Assembly (NCBI GenBank): GCA_012839805.1
Contig: DUMU01000005.1
Coordinates: forward strand, 95,807 to 159,806
Length of the DNA: 64,000 nt
Origin: Bacillota bacterium
GTDB taxonomy: Bacteria; Bacillota; Limnochordia; Limnochordales; DUMU01
Reading direction: 5' to 3'
Part shown: positions 27,260-39,163 of the stretch, piece by piece
How the letters are laid out: the number at the start of each line of letters is the position of its first letter
Numbering within the stretch: position 1 is the stretch's first letter
Program-made: the position numbers and the translations under genes
The notes under the pieces: generated by a model
The model's input: only the letters and a program-made list of their open reading frames with translations
Databases searched by the model: none
Told to the model about the DNA's origin: nothing

Positions 27260-28009
27260 ATGGCAGAGCTCACGGGACAGGTGGCCATCGTAACCGGGGC
27301 GACCGGCGGACTGGGGGGGGCGATCAGCCGGCGACTTGCGGCGGCCGGAGCTACTGTGGTCTTGAGCGGCCGCCGGCAGGCGGAGCTGGCACGGCTGGAG
27401 CAGGCGATCCGGGAAGCCGGCGGCAAGGCAGTCTGCGTGCCGGCGGACCTGACCGTCCCGGGAGAGGCGGAACGGCTGGTGGAGACGGCACTCGAGCGTG
27501 AGGGCCGGCTGGACGTGGTAGTGCACAATGCCGGGATCACCCGGGACAACCTGTTGATTCGCATGAAGGACGAAGAATGGCAGGCGGTCATGGAGCTCAA
27601 CCTAAATGTCCCCTTCCGGCTGAGCAGGGCTGCTCTGAAACCCCTGTTGCGCCAACGCCGCGGCCGGCTTATCTTTATTTCGTCCGTGGTAGGACTGCTC
27701 GGAAACCCCGGGCAGACGAACTATGCAGCGTCGAAAGCGGGGGTGATCGGTTTTGCCCGGAGCCTGGCCCGGGAGGTGGCGGGACGGGGAATAACCGTCA
27801 ACGTGGTGGCGCCGGGTTTCATCGGTGCAGGGATGACCGAAGCGCTCTCTCCGGAGCGGCGCCAGGCAATGGTGAGCGCCATACCCATGCAGCGGGAAGG
27901 GACTCCGGAAGAAGTGGCCGAAGTGGTCTTCTTCCTGGCGAGTCCCTTGGCCGGCTATATAACCGGGCAGGTCCTAGCGGTCGATGGAGGTCTCGCGATC
28001 GGAACTTGA
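27260..28009 (+). CDS. fabG: 3-oxoacyl-ACP reductase
   Basis: [44 protein letters not shown]. Confidence 0.95.
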   Translation: MAELTGQVAIVTGATGGLGGAISRRLAAAGATVVLSGRRQAELARLEQAIREAGGKAVCVPADLTVPGEAERLVETALEREGRLDVVVHNAGITRDNLLIRMKDEEWQAVMELNLNVPFRLSRAALKPLLRQRRGRLIFISSVVGLLGNPGQTNYAASKAGVIGFARSLAREVAGRGITVNVVAPGFIGAGMTEALSPERRQAMVSAIPMQREGTPEEVAEVVFFLASPLAGYITGQVLAVDGGLAIGT

Positions 28010-28055
28010 GCAAGGAGAGTACCCAAGACATCCAGGGGAAAGGGTGGAGACAGAA

Positions 28056-28289
28056 GTGGATTTGGAAGAGCGGGTCAAGAAGATCGTTCAGGAGCAGCTT
28101 CAGGTGGAACCGGAGAAGATCACTCTTGACGCGTCCTTCGTGGACGACTTGGGCGCAGATTCGCTCGACATCGTAGAGCTCGTCATGGCTTTCGAAGAGG
28201 AGTTCGGCATGGAGATCTCCGACGAGGAGGCAGAGCGGATTCAGACCGTTGGGGACGCCATTCAGTACATAAAGGCGCACGTTCAGTAG
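28056..28289 (+). CDS. acpP: acyl carrier protein
   Basis: [33 protein letters not shown]; exact start uncertain. Confidence 0.95.
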   Translation: MDLEERVKKIVQEQLQVEPEKITLDASFVDDLGADSLDIVELVMAFEEEFGMEISDEEAERIQTVGDAIQYIKAHVQ

Positions 28290-28363
28290 GCGGCCGTCTA
28301 GCAGTGCACGGGGTCGGAGGGCGACCGGCTCCGGGAAAGTGGCGGTCGACGAAAGGAGACGTG

Positions 28364-29638
28364 GTGGTGGAACGCAAGGTGGTCGTCACCGGGCTGGGGG
28401 CTATTACCCCCCTCGGGGTAGGCGTCGAACCCTTCTGGGAAGGACTGGTGCAAGGCCGATCGGGCATCGGCCCGATCTCCTCCTTTGACGCCTCCGCCTT
28501 TCCCGCTCGTATTGCGGGCGAAGTGCGGGACTTCGATCCCTCCCTTTTCATCGATCGGAAAGATGCCCGGCGAATGGATCGCTTTGCCCAGTTCGCGGTG
28601 GCGGCGGCCCGTATGGCGCTGGAAGACGCAGGGCTCGTCATTACCGGGGAGCTGGCGGAGCGCACGGGGGTGTTGATCGGGTCGGGCATCGGCGGCATCC
28701 ATACCCTGGAGGAACAGGCCCGGATCTTCTTCGAAAAGGGCCCGGACCGGGTAAGCCCTTTCCTCGTACCCATGATGATCTCGGACATGGCCTCCGGTCA
28801 GGTATCCATAGTCTTGGGAGTCAAGGGATACAACGCCGCCGCCGTATCGGCTTGTGCCAGCGGTGCCCATGCGTTGGGGGAGGCGCTTCGCCTGCTACAG
28901 CATGGTGATGTGGACGTGATGATCGCCGGGGGGTCGGAGGCGGGTATCACCCCGCTGGCCCTGGCGGGTTTCTGCGCCGCGCGGGCTCTCTCCACCCGTA
29001 ATCACGAACCGGAGCGGGCGAGCCGCCCCTTCGACCGGGATCGCGACGGTTTCGTCATGGCCGAGGGGGCAGGAATCCTGATCCTGGAAACCGAGGAGCA
29101 CGCCCGGCGGCGGGGGGCCCGGATCTACGCGGAGTTCGCCGGTTTCGGCGCCACCGGGGATGCCTACCACGTCACCCAGCCTCCTCCGGGTGGGGAGGGG
29201 GCGGCCCGGGCGATGCGGGCGGCGCTCCGGGATGCCGGCCTGACTCCGGAAGAGGTCGGTTACATTAATGCCCATGGTACTTCGACTCCGGCCAACGACC
29301 GGACCGAGACCCAGGCCATCAAGGCGGTCTTCGGCCCGCGGGCCTATGAAATCCCGGTCTCCTCGACTAAGTCGATGACCGGCCATCTGCTGGGGGCGGC
29401 CGGGGCGGTAGAGGCGATAGTCTCGGTCCTTTCCATCGACCGCGGGGTGATACCGCCCACCATCAACCTGGAGAACCCCGACCCGGAGTGCGACCTGGAT
29501 TACGTTCCGGGGAAGGCCCGGGTGGCCCGCGTGGATGCTGTTCTCTCCAACAGCCTCGGCTTTGGTGGTCACAATGCGACCCTCGTCTTCCGGCGTTACC
29601 GGGGGGGCGAAGCGGGGGGCGAAGCTGGTGAGCGGTAA
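28364..29638 (+). CDS. fabF: 3-oxoacyl-ACP synthase II
   Basis: [54 protein letters not shown]. Confidence 0.95.
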   Translation: MVERKVVVTGLGAITPLGVGVEPFWEGLVQGRSGIGPISSFDASAFPARIAGEVRDFDPSLFIDRKDARRMDRFAQFAVAAARMALEDAGLVITGELAERTGVLIGSGIGGIHTLEEQARIFFEKGPDRVSPFLVPMMISDMASGQVSIVLGVKGYNAAAVSACASGAHALGEALRLLQHGDVDVMIAGGSEAGITPLALAGFCAARALSTRNHEPERASRPFDRDRDGFVMAEGAGILILETEEHARRRGARIYAEFAGFGATGDAYHVTQPPPGGEGAARAMRAALRDAGLTPEEVGYINAHGTSTPANDRTETQAIKAVFGPRAYEIPVSSTKSMTGHLLGAAGAVEAIVSVLSIDRGVIPPTINLENPDPECDLDYVPGKARVARVDAVLSNSLGFGGHNATLVFRRYRGGEAGGEAGER

Positions 29639-30437
29639 CCGGGACCCCAAACCCGGTTGTAGTCGCATGCGCCGCGGGACCGGCTGCCGGCCCCGCCGGG
29701 AGCAGGAGCTCGTGGCCTGGTGCCAGCGTACGGGAGTTCCGCCTGGCGTCTCGCTTCCCCTTCTGGATCAGGCCCTGTGCCATGCATCGGCGGTTAGCGA
29801 GGGTCTGGCCGCCGCCGACAACGAGCGGCTGGAATTCCTGGGGGATGCCGTAATCAACCTGCTGGCGGCCGAGTATTTCTACCGGAACGATCCCGACCTG
29901 AAAGAGGGCGGGCTTGCCCGCCGCCGCGCGGCGGCCGTCCGCACCGAGACGCTCGCCCGGTTAGGCCGGGACCTGGGCCTCGGCCCGCTTCTCCTTTTGG
30001 GTAAGGGCGGATTGCAGAGCGGGGTTGGCGAGCTCGACTCGGTCTTGGCCAGCACGTTCGAGGCCGTGGTGGGCGCCGTTTACTTAAGCCTTCCTCCCGG
30101 CGAGGCGTTTAAGTGGCTTTTTGAACTGCTCACACCGGTTTTTCACGAGGTAGAGGCCGCTTTTGCCCGGGGAGCCGAAGGTAATTTCAAGAGTGAACTG
30201 CAGGAGGAAGTTCAGCAGGTGCTGGCCGAGCCTCCTTGTTACCGGGTAGTGGGTACCAGTGGCCCGCCCCACGACCCGTACTTCGAGGTGGAGGTTACGA
30301 TCCGGGGGGAGCCGGTCGCGCGGGGCTCTGGCCGTAGCAAGAAAGAAGCAGAGCAAGCGGCGGCCAGGGCGGCACTGGCGAGCGAAGGCTTGCAGAGACT
30401 ATTGACCGGCCAAACCGGACCCGGCGGCCCGTTGTAG
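29628..30437 (+). CDS. rnc: ribonuclease III
   Basis: [35 protein letters not shown]-terminal dsRBD; start uncertain (29628 or 29667). Confidence 0.93.
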   Translation: MSGNRDPKPGCSRMRRGTGCRPRREQELVAWCQRTGVPPGVSLPLLDQALCHASAVSEGLAAADNERLEFLGDAVINLLAAEYFYRNDPDLKEGGLARRRAAAVRTETLARLGRDLGLGPLLLLGKGGLQSGVGELDSVLASTFEAVVGAVYLSLPPGEAFKWLFELLTPVFHEVEAAFARGAEGNFKSELQEEVQQVLAEPPCYRVVGTSGPPHDPYFEVEVTIRGEPVARGSGRSKKEAEQAAARAALASEGLQRLLTGQTGPGGPL

Positions 30438-30458
30438 AATCGAACGCTCCAGTATAGG

Positions 30459-31157
30459 ATGGAATTGGTGGGCCCGCCGTCGGAGGTGGTCGCAGTGCCC
30501 CAGGAGAAAGCACCTCCCGCCATGGACTGGGGGAAGGTCGAGGCGAGCTTGCTCCAGCTAGAGTCGGTGGAGGGAGCCCGGATCGTTCCCGACCCGGCCG
30601 GGGGAATTGCCGAGGTTCACATCCTTGCCAAGAGCTCCCGGTCGCCGAAGATGATCGCCCGTGATGTACAAAGTTTCCTGATCACCCGCTGGGGCATCCG
30701 GGTCGACCATCGCAAAGTGAGTGTTGCCCGTTTTGAGGATGAGGCCGTGGTGGCGAGCGAAGTCCCCCGGCTCGCCCTGCAGTCGGTGCGTCTGACGGTC
30801 ACTGCAGAGCTGGCGGCGGTCGAGGTGGAGCTGGCCGGGCGGGAGACCCTCTTCGTCGGCCGGGCGAAGGGGCCGCTTACACCCGATCACGTACTGCGCC
30901 TGGCGGCCGAAGCCACACTGGAGGCGCTCAAGAACGATCTGGCCCGGGTTCATCTACGCGCCATACTGCGGAGTATCCGCATTCACCCGGTCGCCGGCAG
31001 GCGCGCCATTTTAGTCCTGGTCAACCTGGTGAGTCCCTACGGTGAGCTTCTCGTCGTGGGGAGTGCTTACATCCGCCGTAACGAATTGTGGTCTACGAGC
31101 CAGGCAGTGTTGGACGCGGTTAACCGTCGCCTCACCATGGATACTATGGCCGTATGA
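30459..31157 (+). CDS. protein of unknown function
   Basis: Good coding character; GARIVPDPAGGIAEVHILAKSSRSPKMIARDVQSFLITRWGIRVDHRKVSVARF; start uncertain. Confidence 0.75.
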   Translation: MELVGPPSEVVAVPQEKAPPAMDWGKVEASLLQLESVEGARIVPDPAGGIAEVHILAKSSRSPKMIARDVQSFLITRWGIRVDHRKVSVARFEDEAVVASEVPRLALQSVRLTVTAELAAVEVELAGRETLFVGRAKGPLTPDHVLRLAAEATLEALKNDLARVHLRAILRSIRIHPVAGRRAILVLVNLVSPYGELLVVGSAYIRRNELWSTSQAVLDAVNRRLTMDTMAV

Positions 31158-31171
31158 CGGAGGAACACACC

Positions 31172-31432
31172 GTGGACGTACTTAAGGTTTCTGCCAACTC
31201 CAAGCCGAAAGCGGTCGCAGGAGCACTCGCTGCCGTGTTGAGAGAGAAGGGGTCCGCGGAAGTGCAAGCGGTCGGTGCCGGCGCGGTCAACCAGGCGGTC
31301 AAGGCCATTGCCATCACCCGCGGTTTCGTCGCGCCGAACGGCATCGATCTCGTCTGCATCCCCGCCTTCGCAGAGATCAACATCAACGGAGAAGAGCGGA
31401 CGGCGATCCGCTTCATCGTCGAGCCGCGCTAG
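31172..31432 (+). CDS. spoVS: stage V sporulation protein S
   Basis: MDVLKVSANSKPKAVAGALAAVLREKGSAEVQAVGAGAVNQAVKAIAITRGFVAPNGIDLVCIPAF; GGAGG before GTG 31172. Confidence 0.95.
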   Translation: MDVLKVSANSKPKAVAGALAAVLREKGSAEVQAVGAGAVNQAVKAIAITRGFVAPNGIDLVCIPAFAEININGEERTAIRFIVEPR

Positions 31433-31618
31433 CGTACCCGGCGGGCAGGCACCGGCGACCAGCGATCCAAGACCGGCCGCCGGTTATGCCGGCGACCGAG
31501 GACCGGCCAGGGCCTAAGGCGGCCTTCATCATGGCCGGGACGACCAGTGGTTTCCAGTCCACGTGCGAGGGAAGTCCCTTGGCATGCGCCACCACGGGAT
31601 TCTCAGGAGGCATTTCGT

Positions 31619-34600
31619 TTGCCGCTCTACCTCAAACGTCTCGAGATCTACGGGTTCAAGTCGTTCGCCGAACGAACCGTCCTTCTTTTCGATCCCGGTC
31701 TGACGGCCTTCGTGGGACCGAACGGCAGCGGGAAGAGCAACTTAGCCGACGCGCTGCGCTGGGCCCTGGGTGAACAGAGCGCCCGGAGCCTCCGTTCTAC
31801 TCGCATGGAGGATGTGATCTTCGCGGGCTCACTGCGAGAGCGTCCTCTGGGGTATGCCGAGGTGGCGGTCACCCTGGACAATGAAGACGGCCGTCTCCCT
31901 CTGCCCGCGAGTGAGGTCGTGCTGAGCCGCCGGCTCTATCGTTCGGGTGAATCGGAGTACATGATCAACCGCACTCCCTGCCGCCTGCGCGATATCCAGG
32001 AACTCCTCTTCGACCAGGGGCTCGGAGGTGGGGCTTTCCTGGTGGGCCAGGGGGAGATCGCGGCGGTGGTTGCCGCCCGGCCCGAAGAGCGGCGCTTGAT
32101 TCTGGAAGACATAGCGGGAACCAGTCGCTTCCGCCGCCGCCGGGAGGAGGTATTGGCCCGCCTCGACCAGGTAGAGAGAGATCGCCGGCGTCTTGCGGAT
32201 CTGGTGGCGGCCCAAAAAGAGGAGCTGGAGCGAAAGCGGCCGGAAGTGGAGCGGATCATCCGGGAAGAGATACGAGAATACGCTCTCTGCCGGGCGGAAG
32301 AGGAGCTATACCGGTACCGGCTCGAGGCCCTGCTGACGGCCAGGCGACGCCTGCGGGCGAAAGAAGAGGCCGAGGCGGAGGCGGCAAGACGGCTGGCCGA
32401 AGAACTGGCCGCAACCGATGCCTGCCTGGTGGAGCTGGCCGGACGGGAGGAAGCCGCTCGTACCAGCGCCGAGGAGAAGGAGGCGATCCGGTCCGAGTGG
32501 GAAAGGAAGCGGGAATCGGCCAGGTCGACCCTGACGGAGGTGGAGCGTGCTGCCGAAACGGTCCGTACTGAGCTCGAAAGCGCGGGGCGGGCTTTGACCG
32601 AGGCCCGGCACGAGCTGGACGCGCTCATCCAAAGGGTCGCTCGGGCGGTAGAAGAAGAGCAGGCGGCGCAGGAAGCGTACGAACGGGCCCGCGCCGAGTG
32701 GGAGGCATGCCAGCAAGAAGGCGAGGCCCTGGCGAGCCGCTGGCAGGCAGATCTGGTGCGGGCCGGCGAATGGCAGAGAAAAGCCGACCAGATCAGGGAG
32801 CATATAGCCGCGCGCCTTCGTGAGCGGGAAGTCGTCGACGCCCGGCTGGCAGCCAAGCGGGCCGAGGAGGAGCAAGCAGTCCAAAACCTAGCGCAAGCCG
32901 AAGAGTTGCGGCAGGAAGCGGAAAGCGTCGTCGCGATGCTCTGCGATGAAGAGAAAGCGTTGCAGGACCGGCTGCGCCTGGCCGAGGCTGCCCTCAAAGC
33001 GAGCAGAGCGGAGCTGGCCGGAGCGGCGCAGGTGCGGGAGCGCTGCCGCCAGGAGACCGCCGAGCTCGAGAAACGTCACCAGGAGCAAGAGGCACGTCTG
33101 CGGGCACTGGCCGAGCTCCAGGATCAAGGCGAAGGGCTACCGCCAGCGGTACGCAGGCTTCTCCGGGAACGCCCGGCCCCGATCGTGGGGGTGCTGGCCG
33201 ACTTGCTGGTGGTTCCGCCGGAGCTCTCCCGGGCGGTGGATGCCGCCCTGGGAGCGGCTCAGGTGCAGGTCGTAGTCCCCGGAGCCGAGGAGGCCCGGCG
33301 GGCCATTGCCTTCCTGCGGCAGGAGTCGGCCGGGCGGGCGACCTTCCTGCCCCTGGCCGAACTGCGACCTCGTCCACCGGGGCAGGAGGACCGGGAGGCC
33401 CTGGAACGGTTCCGAGGGCATGGTTTCCAGGGGTTTTTGTCCGATCTCGTGGCCATACGCCCCGAGGCGCAAAAAGCGCTCTGCTATACACTGGGAAGGG
33501 TCGCGCTCTTCGACGACCTGGGGGCTGCCATCGCCTGTGCCCGTGCTTTGAGCCCGGCCGTGCGCTGCGTGACTCTGGCGGGGGACGTGGTGATACCCGG
33601 CGGGCCGATCAGCGGTGGAGGAGAAGAGAGAGAACGCGGATCGAGCCGGCTCTCGCGCCAGAGTGCTATCGCCCGCCTCCAAAAGGAGGTCGAAGAGTCC
33701 GGCCGCGCGTACGTCGAGGCAAGTGCCCGTTGGCAGGAGGCCGAGCAACGCTACCGCCACTTGCAAGTCAGGGTCCATGAGGCCGAAAAAGAATACGCCC
33801 TGCTTGAGCAGCGCCTATCACAGGTCCGGCAAAACCTGGAGGCGGCCCTCCGGCGAGCAGCCAATGCTCGCCAGAAGGCGGAGGCGGCTCGGGCGGCCCG
33901 TAAACAACTGGCGCGCGAGCGGGAGGAGCTCGCCGCCCGCAAGGAACGTTTGCTCGCCGGGACGCCGGGGAGCGCTCCCGGTGAGGAGGATTGGGAGCGA
34001 ATCGCTGCTCGGGCCGAAAGTCTGCGGGACCGGGTACGAGGGGAAGAGAAAAGCTACCTGGAGCGACAGCGGGCCCTGGAAGTGGCTTTGGCGACCCGCC
34101 GGGCCGAGTGGGAGCGAGCCCGGGACCGCCGCCAGTTCCTGGAAAGCTCGGTCACGGCCGCCCGGGAGCGAGTGGTGGAAGCAGAAGAGGAGTTTCGCCG
34201 GCAAGCCGAGCGCGGCCAGGTTCTTGCCCGGGCGAAGGAAGAGGCCACGACCGCGTGGCAGATGACCGAGGAGAGATGGCAACAAGCGGTCTCGGAGGCC
34301 GGGCAGGCGCGCCGCCGCTATCAAGAGGTCCGTCGCGACCGGCAAAAGGCCGAGAGCCGTCGCCGGGAGCTGGAGCAGGCCAGGAACCGAGCCGAGGCGA
34401 GCCTGGCCAGGATCCGCTTAGCTCTGGCCCGCCTCGAGGGCGAGATCCGGCTGGCGGGAGAACGCCACCAGCACGCCTCCCGTCGCCGGGTTGAACTCGA
34501 GAAGCGGGGACTTGAACCTGCCGGTCCTTTCCCGTGGGCAGAGGTGACAGGCTATCGCCGGCGACTCCTGGCGCTGCGTCGGGAGAGAGAGGCCATGATC

Positions 34601-35251
34601 GCCCAAGGGCCCCGGCCCACCGGGCTGGTGGAAGAGTACGAGCAAGAAATGCGCCGGCTTGAGGAAACAGTAAAAGAGATGGAAGACGTGGAGGCCGCCC
34701 GAGAGGAACTCCTGGCCTGGCTCGAAAAGGAGGAGGCGGTGGCCCGCCGCCAGCTCGAGGAAAGCTTTCGGGAGGCCCAGGGGCTTTTCGGCCAGACTTT
34801 TGTTCGCCTGTTCGGTGGGGGTAGCGCCCGGCTGATCTGGGTAGGGGATGATCCCCTCAGCGGGGGAATCGAGATCGAGGCTTCGCCGCCGGGCAAGCGA
34901 CCCCAGGCCCTCTCTCTCCTTTCCGGAGGTGAACGGGCGTTGACCGCCCTGGCCTTCCTCCTGGGGCTCGCCCAGATGAAGCCGCCCCCCTTTTGCGTGC
35001 TGGACGAGGCCGACGGGTCCCTGGATGAGTCCAACTTGGGGCGGTTCTTACTCCTTCTCGAGGAGTTGTCGTCTCGGATACAATTCCTGGTCATCACCCA
35101 CCGGCGGCAGACCATGGAGAGGGCCGGGATGCTCTACGGGGTCACCATGGACCGGCGGGGCGTCTCCCGGGTGTATGCCTACCACCTGGAGGGGCGGGGC
35201 GAAGTGGCCGCGGTGGGAAGCGGCGCGGCCGGGAACGAAAGAAGGATCTAG
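31619..35251 (+). CDS. smc: chromosome segregation ATPase SMC
   Basis: LKRLEIYGFKSFAERT, GPNGSGKSNLADALRWALGE, long coiled coils with hinge, LLSGGERALTALAFL; TTG start with GGAGG. Confidence 0.95.
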   Translation: MPLYLKRLEIYGFKSFAERTVLLFDPGLTAFVGPNGSGKSNLADALRWALGEQSARSLRSTRMEDVIFAGSLRERPLGYAEVAVTLDNEDGRLPLPASEVVLSRRLYRSGESEYMINRTPCRLRDIQELLFDQGLGGGAFLVGQGEIAAVVAARPEERRLILEDIAGTSRFRRRREEVLARLDQVERDRRRLADLVAAQKEELERKRPEVERIIREEIREYALCRAEEELYRYRLEALLTARRRLRAKEEAEAEAARRLAEELAATDACLVELAGREEAARTSAEEKEAIRSEWERKRESARSTLTEVERAAETVRTELESAGRALTEARHELDALIQRVARAVEEEQAAQEAYERARAEWEACQQEGEALASRWQADLVRAGEWQRKADQIREHIAARLREREVVDARLAAKRAEEEQAVQNLAQAEELRQEAESVVAMLCDEEKALQDRLRLAEAALKASRAELAGAAQVRERCRQETAELEKRHQEQEARLRALAELQDQGEGLPPAVRRLLRERPAPIVGVLADLLVVPPELSRAVDAALGAAQVQVVVPGAEEARRAIAFLRQESAGRATFLPLAELRPRPPGQEDREALERFRGHGFQGFLSDLVAIRPEAQKALCYTLGRVALFDDLGAAIACARALSPAVRCVTLAGDVVIPGGPISGGGEERERGSSRLSRQSAIARLQKEVEESGRAYVEASARWQEAEQRYRHLQVRVHEAEKEYALLEQRLSQVRQNLEAALRRAANARQKAEAARAARKQLAREREELAARKERLLAGTPGSAPGEEDWERIAARAESLRDRVRGEEKSYLERQRALEVALATRRAEWERARDRRQFLESSVTAARERVVEAEEEFRRQAERGQVLARAKEEATTAWQMTEERWQQAVSEAGQARRRYQEVRRDRQKAESRRRELEQARNRAEASLARIRLALARLEGEIRLAGERHQHASRRRVELEKRGLEPAGPFPWAEVTGYRRRLLALRREREAMIAQGPRPTGLVEEYEQEMRRLEETVKEMEDVEAAREELLAWLEKEEAVARRQLEESFREAQGLFGQTFVRLFGGGSARLIWVGDDPLSGGIEIEASPPGKRPQALSLLSGGERALTALAFLLGLAQMKPPPFCVLDEADGSLDESNLGRFLLLLEELSSRIQFLVITHRRQTMERAGMLYGVTMDRRGVSRVYAYHLEGRGEVAAVGSGAAGNERRI

Positions 35252-35254
35252 GCA

Positions 35255-36238
35255 ATGGTCTGGCGAGGTCATGCTCAGTCCTGGTTGGTGCGGCTGAAAG
35301 AGGGTTTGGGGCGGACGCGTGAGGCTTTGACCCAGCCCCTCACCGAGCTTATTCGCCGCGGCGGGCGGATCGATCAGGAGTTCTATGAAGAGATGGAGGC
35401 CGCGTTGCTCGCTGCCGACGTCGGGCTTCCCACCACCGAGAGGCTCATCGCGCGACTGCAGGAGGAGGTGCGCCGCCGGCCGGTGACCGACCGGGCGGGC
35501 CTTGCCGGGCTGCTCCGGCAGTTGATCGAGGAGCAGCTGGACAGCCCGGGGGCGGAGAGGCTAACGCCGGTCCTCCGGCAGGGACCCGAGGCCCCCACCG
35601 TCTACCTTTTCGTGGGCGTCAACGGCGCCGGTAAGACCAGTACCATCGGAAAACTCGCCGGGGCGCTCCGCCGGGAAGGGGCGAGCGTGCTTGTGGCCGC
35701 GGCCGATACTTTCCGGGCGGCCGCCGCCGAACAGCTCGCCGTCTGGGCCGAGCGCAGCGGGGCGGATATCGTTCGACACCAGGAGGGATCCGATCCGGCC
35801 GCGGTTGCCTACGATGCCATACAGGCGGCCCGGGCCCGCAAGATCGAGTACGTGTTGATCGATACCGCCGGGCGCCTGCAGACCCGCACCAATCTCATGG
35901 AAGAGTTGAAGAAGATCGGCCGGGTAGTCCAACGGGAGCTGGGACGACCGGCGGATGAGGTTTTGCTGGTGCTGGATGCCACCATCGGGCAAAACGGTAT
36001 TTCCCAGGCCCGGCTCTTTGGCCAGGCGGTCGGCGTCACCGGGATCGTGTTGACCAAGCTGGACGGTACGGCCAAAGGGGGCGTGGTCCTCGCAATCGCC
36101 GGTGAGCTGGGAATCCCGGTGAAGCTGGTGGGAACTGGGGAAGGGGAGGACGATCTCCAGCCTTTCGATCCCCAGGACTTTGCGCGAGCCCTCCTCCCCG
36201 ACGAGGTAGGCGAGAGTCGTGGGGGGGTGAACGGGTGA
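35255..36238 (+). CDS. ftsY: signal recognition particle receptor
   Basis: GVNGAGKTSTIGKLA, DTFRAAAAEQL, DTAGRLQT, TKLDGTAKGG. Confidence 0.95.
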   Translation: MVWRGHAQSWLVRLKEGLGRTREALTQPLTELIRRGGRIDQEFYEEMEAALLAADVGLPTTERLIARLQEEVRRRPVTDRAGLAGLLRQLIEEQLDSPGAERLTPVLRQGPEAPTVYLFVGVNGAGKTSTIGKLAGALRREGASVLVAAADTFRAAAAEQLAVWAERSGADIVRHQEGSDPAAVAYDAIQAARARKIEYVLIDTAGRLQTRTNLMEELKKIGRVVQRELGRPADEVLLVLDATIGQNGISQARLFGQAVGVTGIVLTKLDGTAKGGVVLAIAGELGIPVKLVGTGEGEDDLQPFDPQDFARALLPDEVGESRGGVNG

Positions 36239-36249
36239 GTACGGCCGCC

Positions 36250-36279
36250 TTGACGGGTGGTGATACGTCTGCGTATAAT
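36250..36279 (+). promoter_or_regulatory. sigma-A promoter TTGACG-N18-TATAAT upstream of ylxM-ffh-rpsP
   Basis: TTGACG 36250-36255, TATAAT 36274-36279; ATG at 36286 lies at predicted +1. Confidence 0.7.
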
Positions 36280-36285
36280 CGCACC

Positions 36286-36810
36286 ATGGCGACGGTGTCA
36301 AGGAAGCTGCCTTTACATGGCTCGCAAGCAACTGCTACGGCTGGCCAACGAGACGCTACGGGCTCACGGGCTGGCGGTGCTGGTGAGGTTTCCCCTGACC
36401 CCGTCCGAGCAGCGTTGCTTTTCGATTTCTACGGAGGACTCCTCACCCCGCGGCAGCAGGAGGTCTTCCGCCTCTATCACCACGAAAACCTTTCCCTGGG
36501 GGAGATCGCGGCACTCGGGGGAGTCTCCCGGCAGGCCGTTCACGATCTTCTGCGGCGCAGCTGGCAGGAGCTTGCCCGGATGGAGAAGACCCTCGGGGTG
36601 GTAGCGCGGTATCAGGAATACCGGCGGTGGCGGGTCCGCTGGCGGCAAAGCTGGGAAGACTGGCAGAAAGAGATACCGCCCCTGCGCGAGAAAAAGCCGG
36701 CATGGGAGGCGCTGCTGGCCGAATTAGATGAACTGCAAAGCCCCGGGTTTGATAGCCGGCCGCCGGGCCGAGGGGAGACCGGGCCGGACGCCGGATGGGT
36801 GTCGAGATAG
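36286..36810 (+). CDS. ylxM: YlxM-family HTH protein
   Basis: LLFDFYGGLLTPRQQEVFRLYHHENLSLGEIAALGGVSRQAVHDLLRRS; precedes ffh. Start uncertain (GTG 36235 also possible). Confidence 0.85.
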   Translation: MATVSRKLPLHGSQATATAGQRDATGSRAGGAGEVSPDPVRAALLFDFYGGLLTPRQQEVFRLYHHENLSLGEIAALGGVSRQAVHDLLRRSWQELARMEKTLGVVARYQEYRRWRVRWRQSWEDWQKEIPPLREKKPAWEALLAELDELQSPGFDSRPPGRGETGPDAGWVSR

Positions 36811-36821
36811 GAGTGTAAAGC

Positions 36822-38171
<1,350 letters not shown>

Positions 38172-38189
38172 GAGAAAGGAGGTGCACGA

Positions 38190-38534
38190 GTGGCCGTTCG
38201 TATTCGTCTGAAGCGGTTCGGGGCCAAGAAGCAGCCCTCTTACCGGTTCGTGGTGGCCGATTCGCGGGAGGCTAGGAACGGGAAGTACATCGAGGCGTTG
38301 GGGTATTACAACCCGATGACTGAGCCCGCCACCATCGTCGTCGACGCCGAGAAGACCCGGGAGTGGATCAAGAACGGGGCACTGCCCACGGAGTCGGTAC
38401 GCATGCTCCTGGTTCGGGCGGGGATATGGGACCAGGTCAAGGGGGGTCGCCGCGAGGGTTCGCCGGCGAAAGCGGCCGAGATGGCAGCCCCGAACGCCAC
38501 CGCGACCGAGGCGGGCCGCCCGCCCGAAGCTTGA
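38190..38534 (+). CDS. rpsP: 30S ribosomal protein S16
   Basis: [40 protein letters not shown]. Confidence 0.95.
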   Translation: MAVRIRLKRFGAKKQPSYRFVVADSREARNGKYIEALGYYNPMTEPATIVVDAEKTREWIKNGALPTESVRMLLVRAGIWDQVKGGRREGSPAKAAEMAAPNATATEAGRPPEA

Positions 38535-38596
38535 GCGGCGGTTACTGCCCGGAACGAGCCCCCGTAAGGCAGCGCTCCCGCATGAGGGGGTAGGGT

Positions 38597-39163
38597 ATGA
38601 AGGAGCTCTTGGAACTGATCGCACGGGCTCTCGTGGACGAACCAGAAGCGGTCCGGGTAGAAGAAGAGCGCTCTGGTGATTTCGCCCACCTGCGCCTGCA
38701 CGTCGCCCCCGCGGACATGGGAAAAGTCATCGGGCGCGGGGGTCAGATTGCGCGGGCGATCCGGCAGGTGTGCCGGGCGGCGGCGGTAAACGAGGGCGTG
38801 GAGGTACGGGTTGACATCGGCGACGAGCCGTCGGAGCCGGGGGTAGCCCATCGACCACCTCGACTACGACCGTCGAGGGAAGGCGAGCGGAAGGAAGAGC
38901 GTCCTGCACCGGTAAGGGGCGAGGCTTCGCCCGGCAGCGAGGCACCCGGGGAGGGGCGCTCCCCGACGCCGGGGCTTCCTCCGGGGTGGCCGCGTCGACG
39001 CCCGGGGACCCGAGGGGTACATCGACGCCGCCGGCCCCGACCCCTGGCGTTGCCCGCCCGCGGGGCGACCGGGCCGGCGGGGGCAACCGGGGTTGGCCCA
39101 AGCGAGCAGGGAACGGAAGCTGGTGACGATGGAACGCGCGGATACGACCAGCCCGGAGAGTGA
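38597..39163 (+). CDS. KH-domain RNA-binding protein (YlqC-like) with long low-complexity tail
   Basis: MKELLELIARALVDEPEAVRVEEE...MGKVIGRGGQIARAIRQVCRAAA; C-terminal extent uncertain. Confidence 0.8.
   Translation: MKELLELIARALVDEPEAVRVEEERSGDFAHLRLHVAPADMGKVIGRGGQIARAIRQVCRAAAVNEGVEVRVDIGDEPSEPGVAHRPPRLRPSREGERKEERPAPVRGEASPGSEAPGEGRSPTPGLPPGWPRRRPGTRGVHRRRRPRPLALPARGATGPAGATGVGPSEQGTEAGDDGTRGYDQPGE

Noticed and set aside
36257-36604. 115-aa ORF overlapping ylxM in another frame (contains MARKQLLRLANETLRAHGL)
   Set aside because: ylxM frame has the conserved LFDFY...LGEIA..VSRQAVHD motif; alternative frame has no family support
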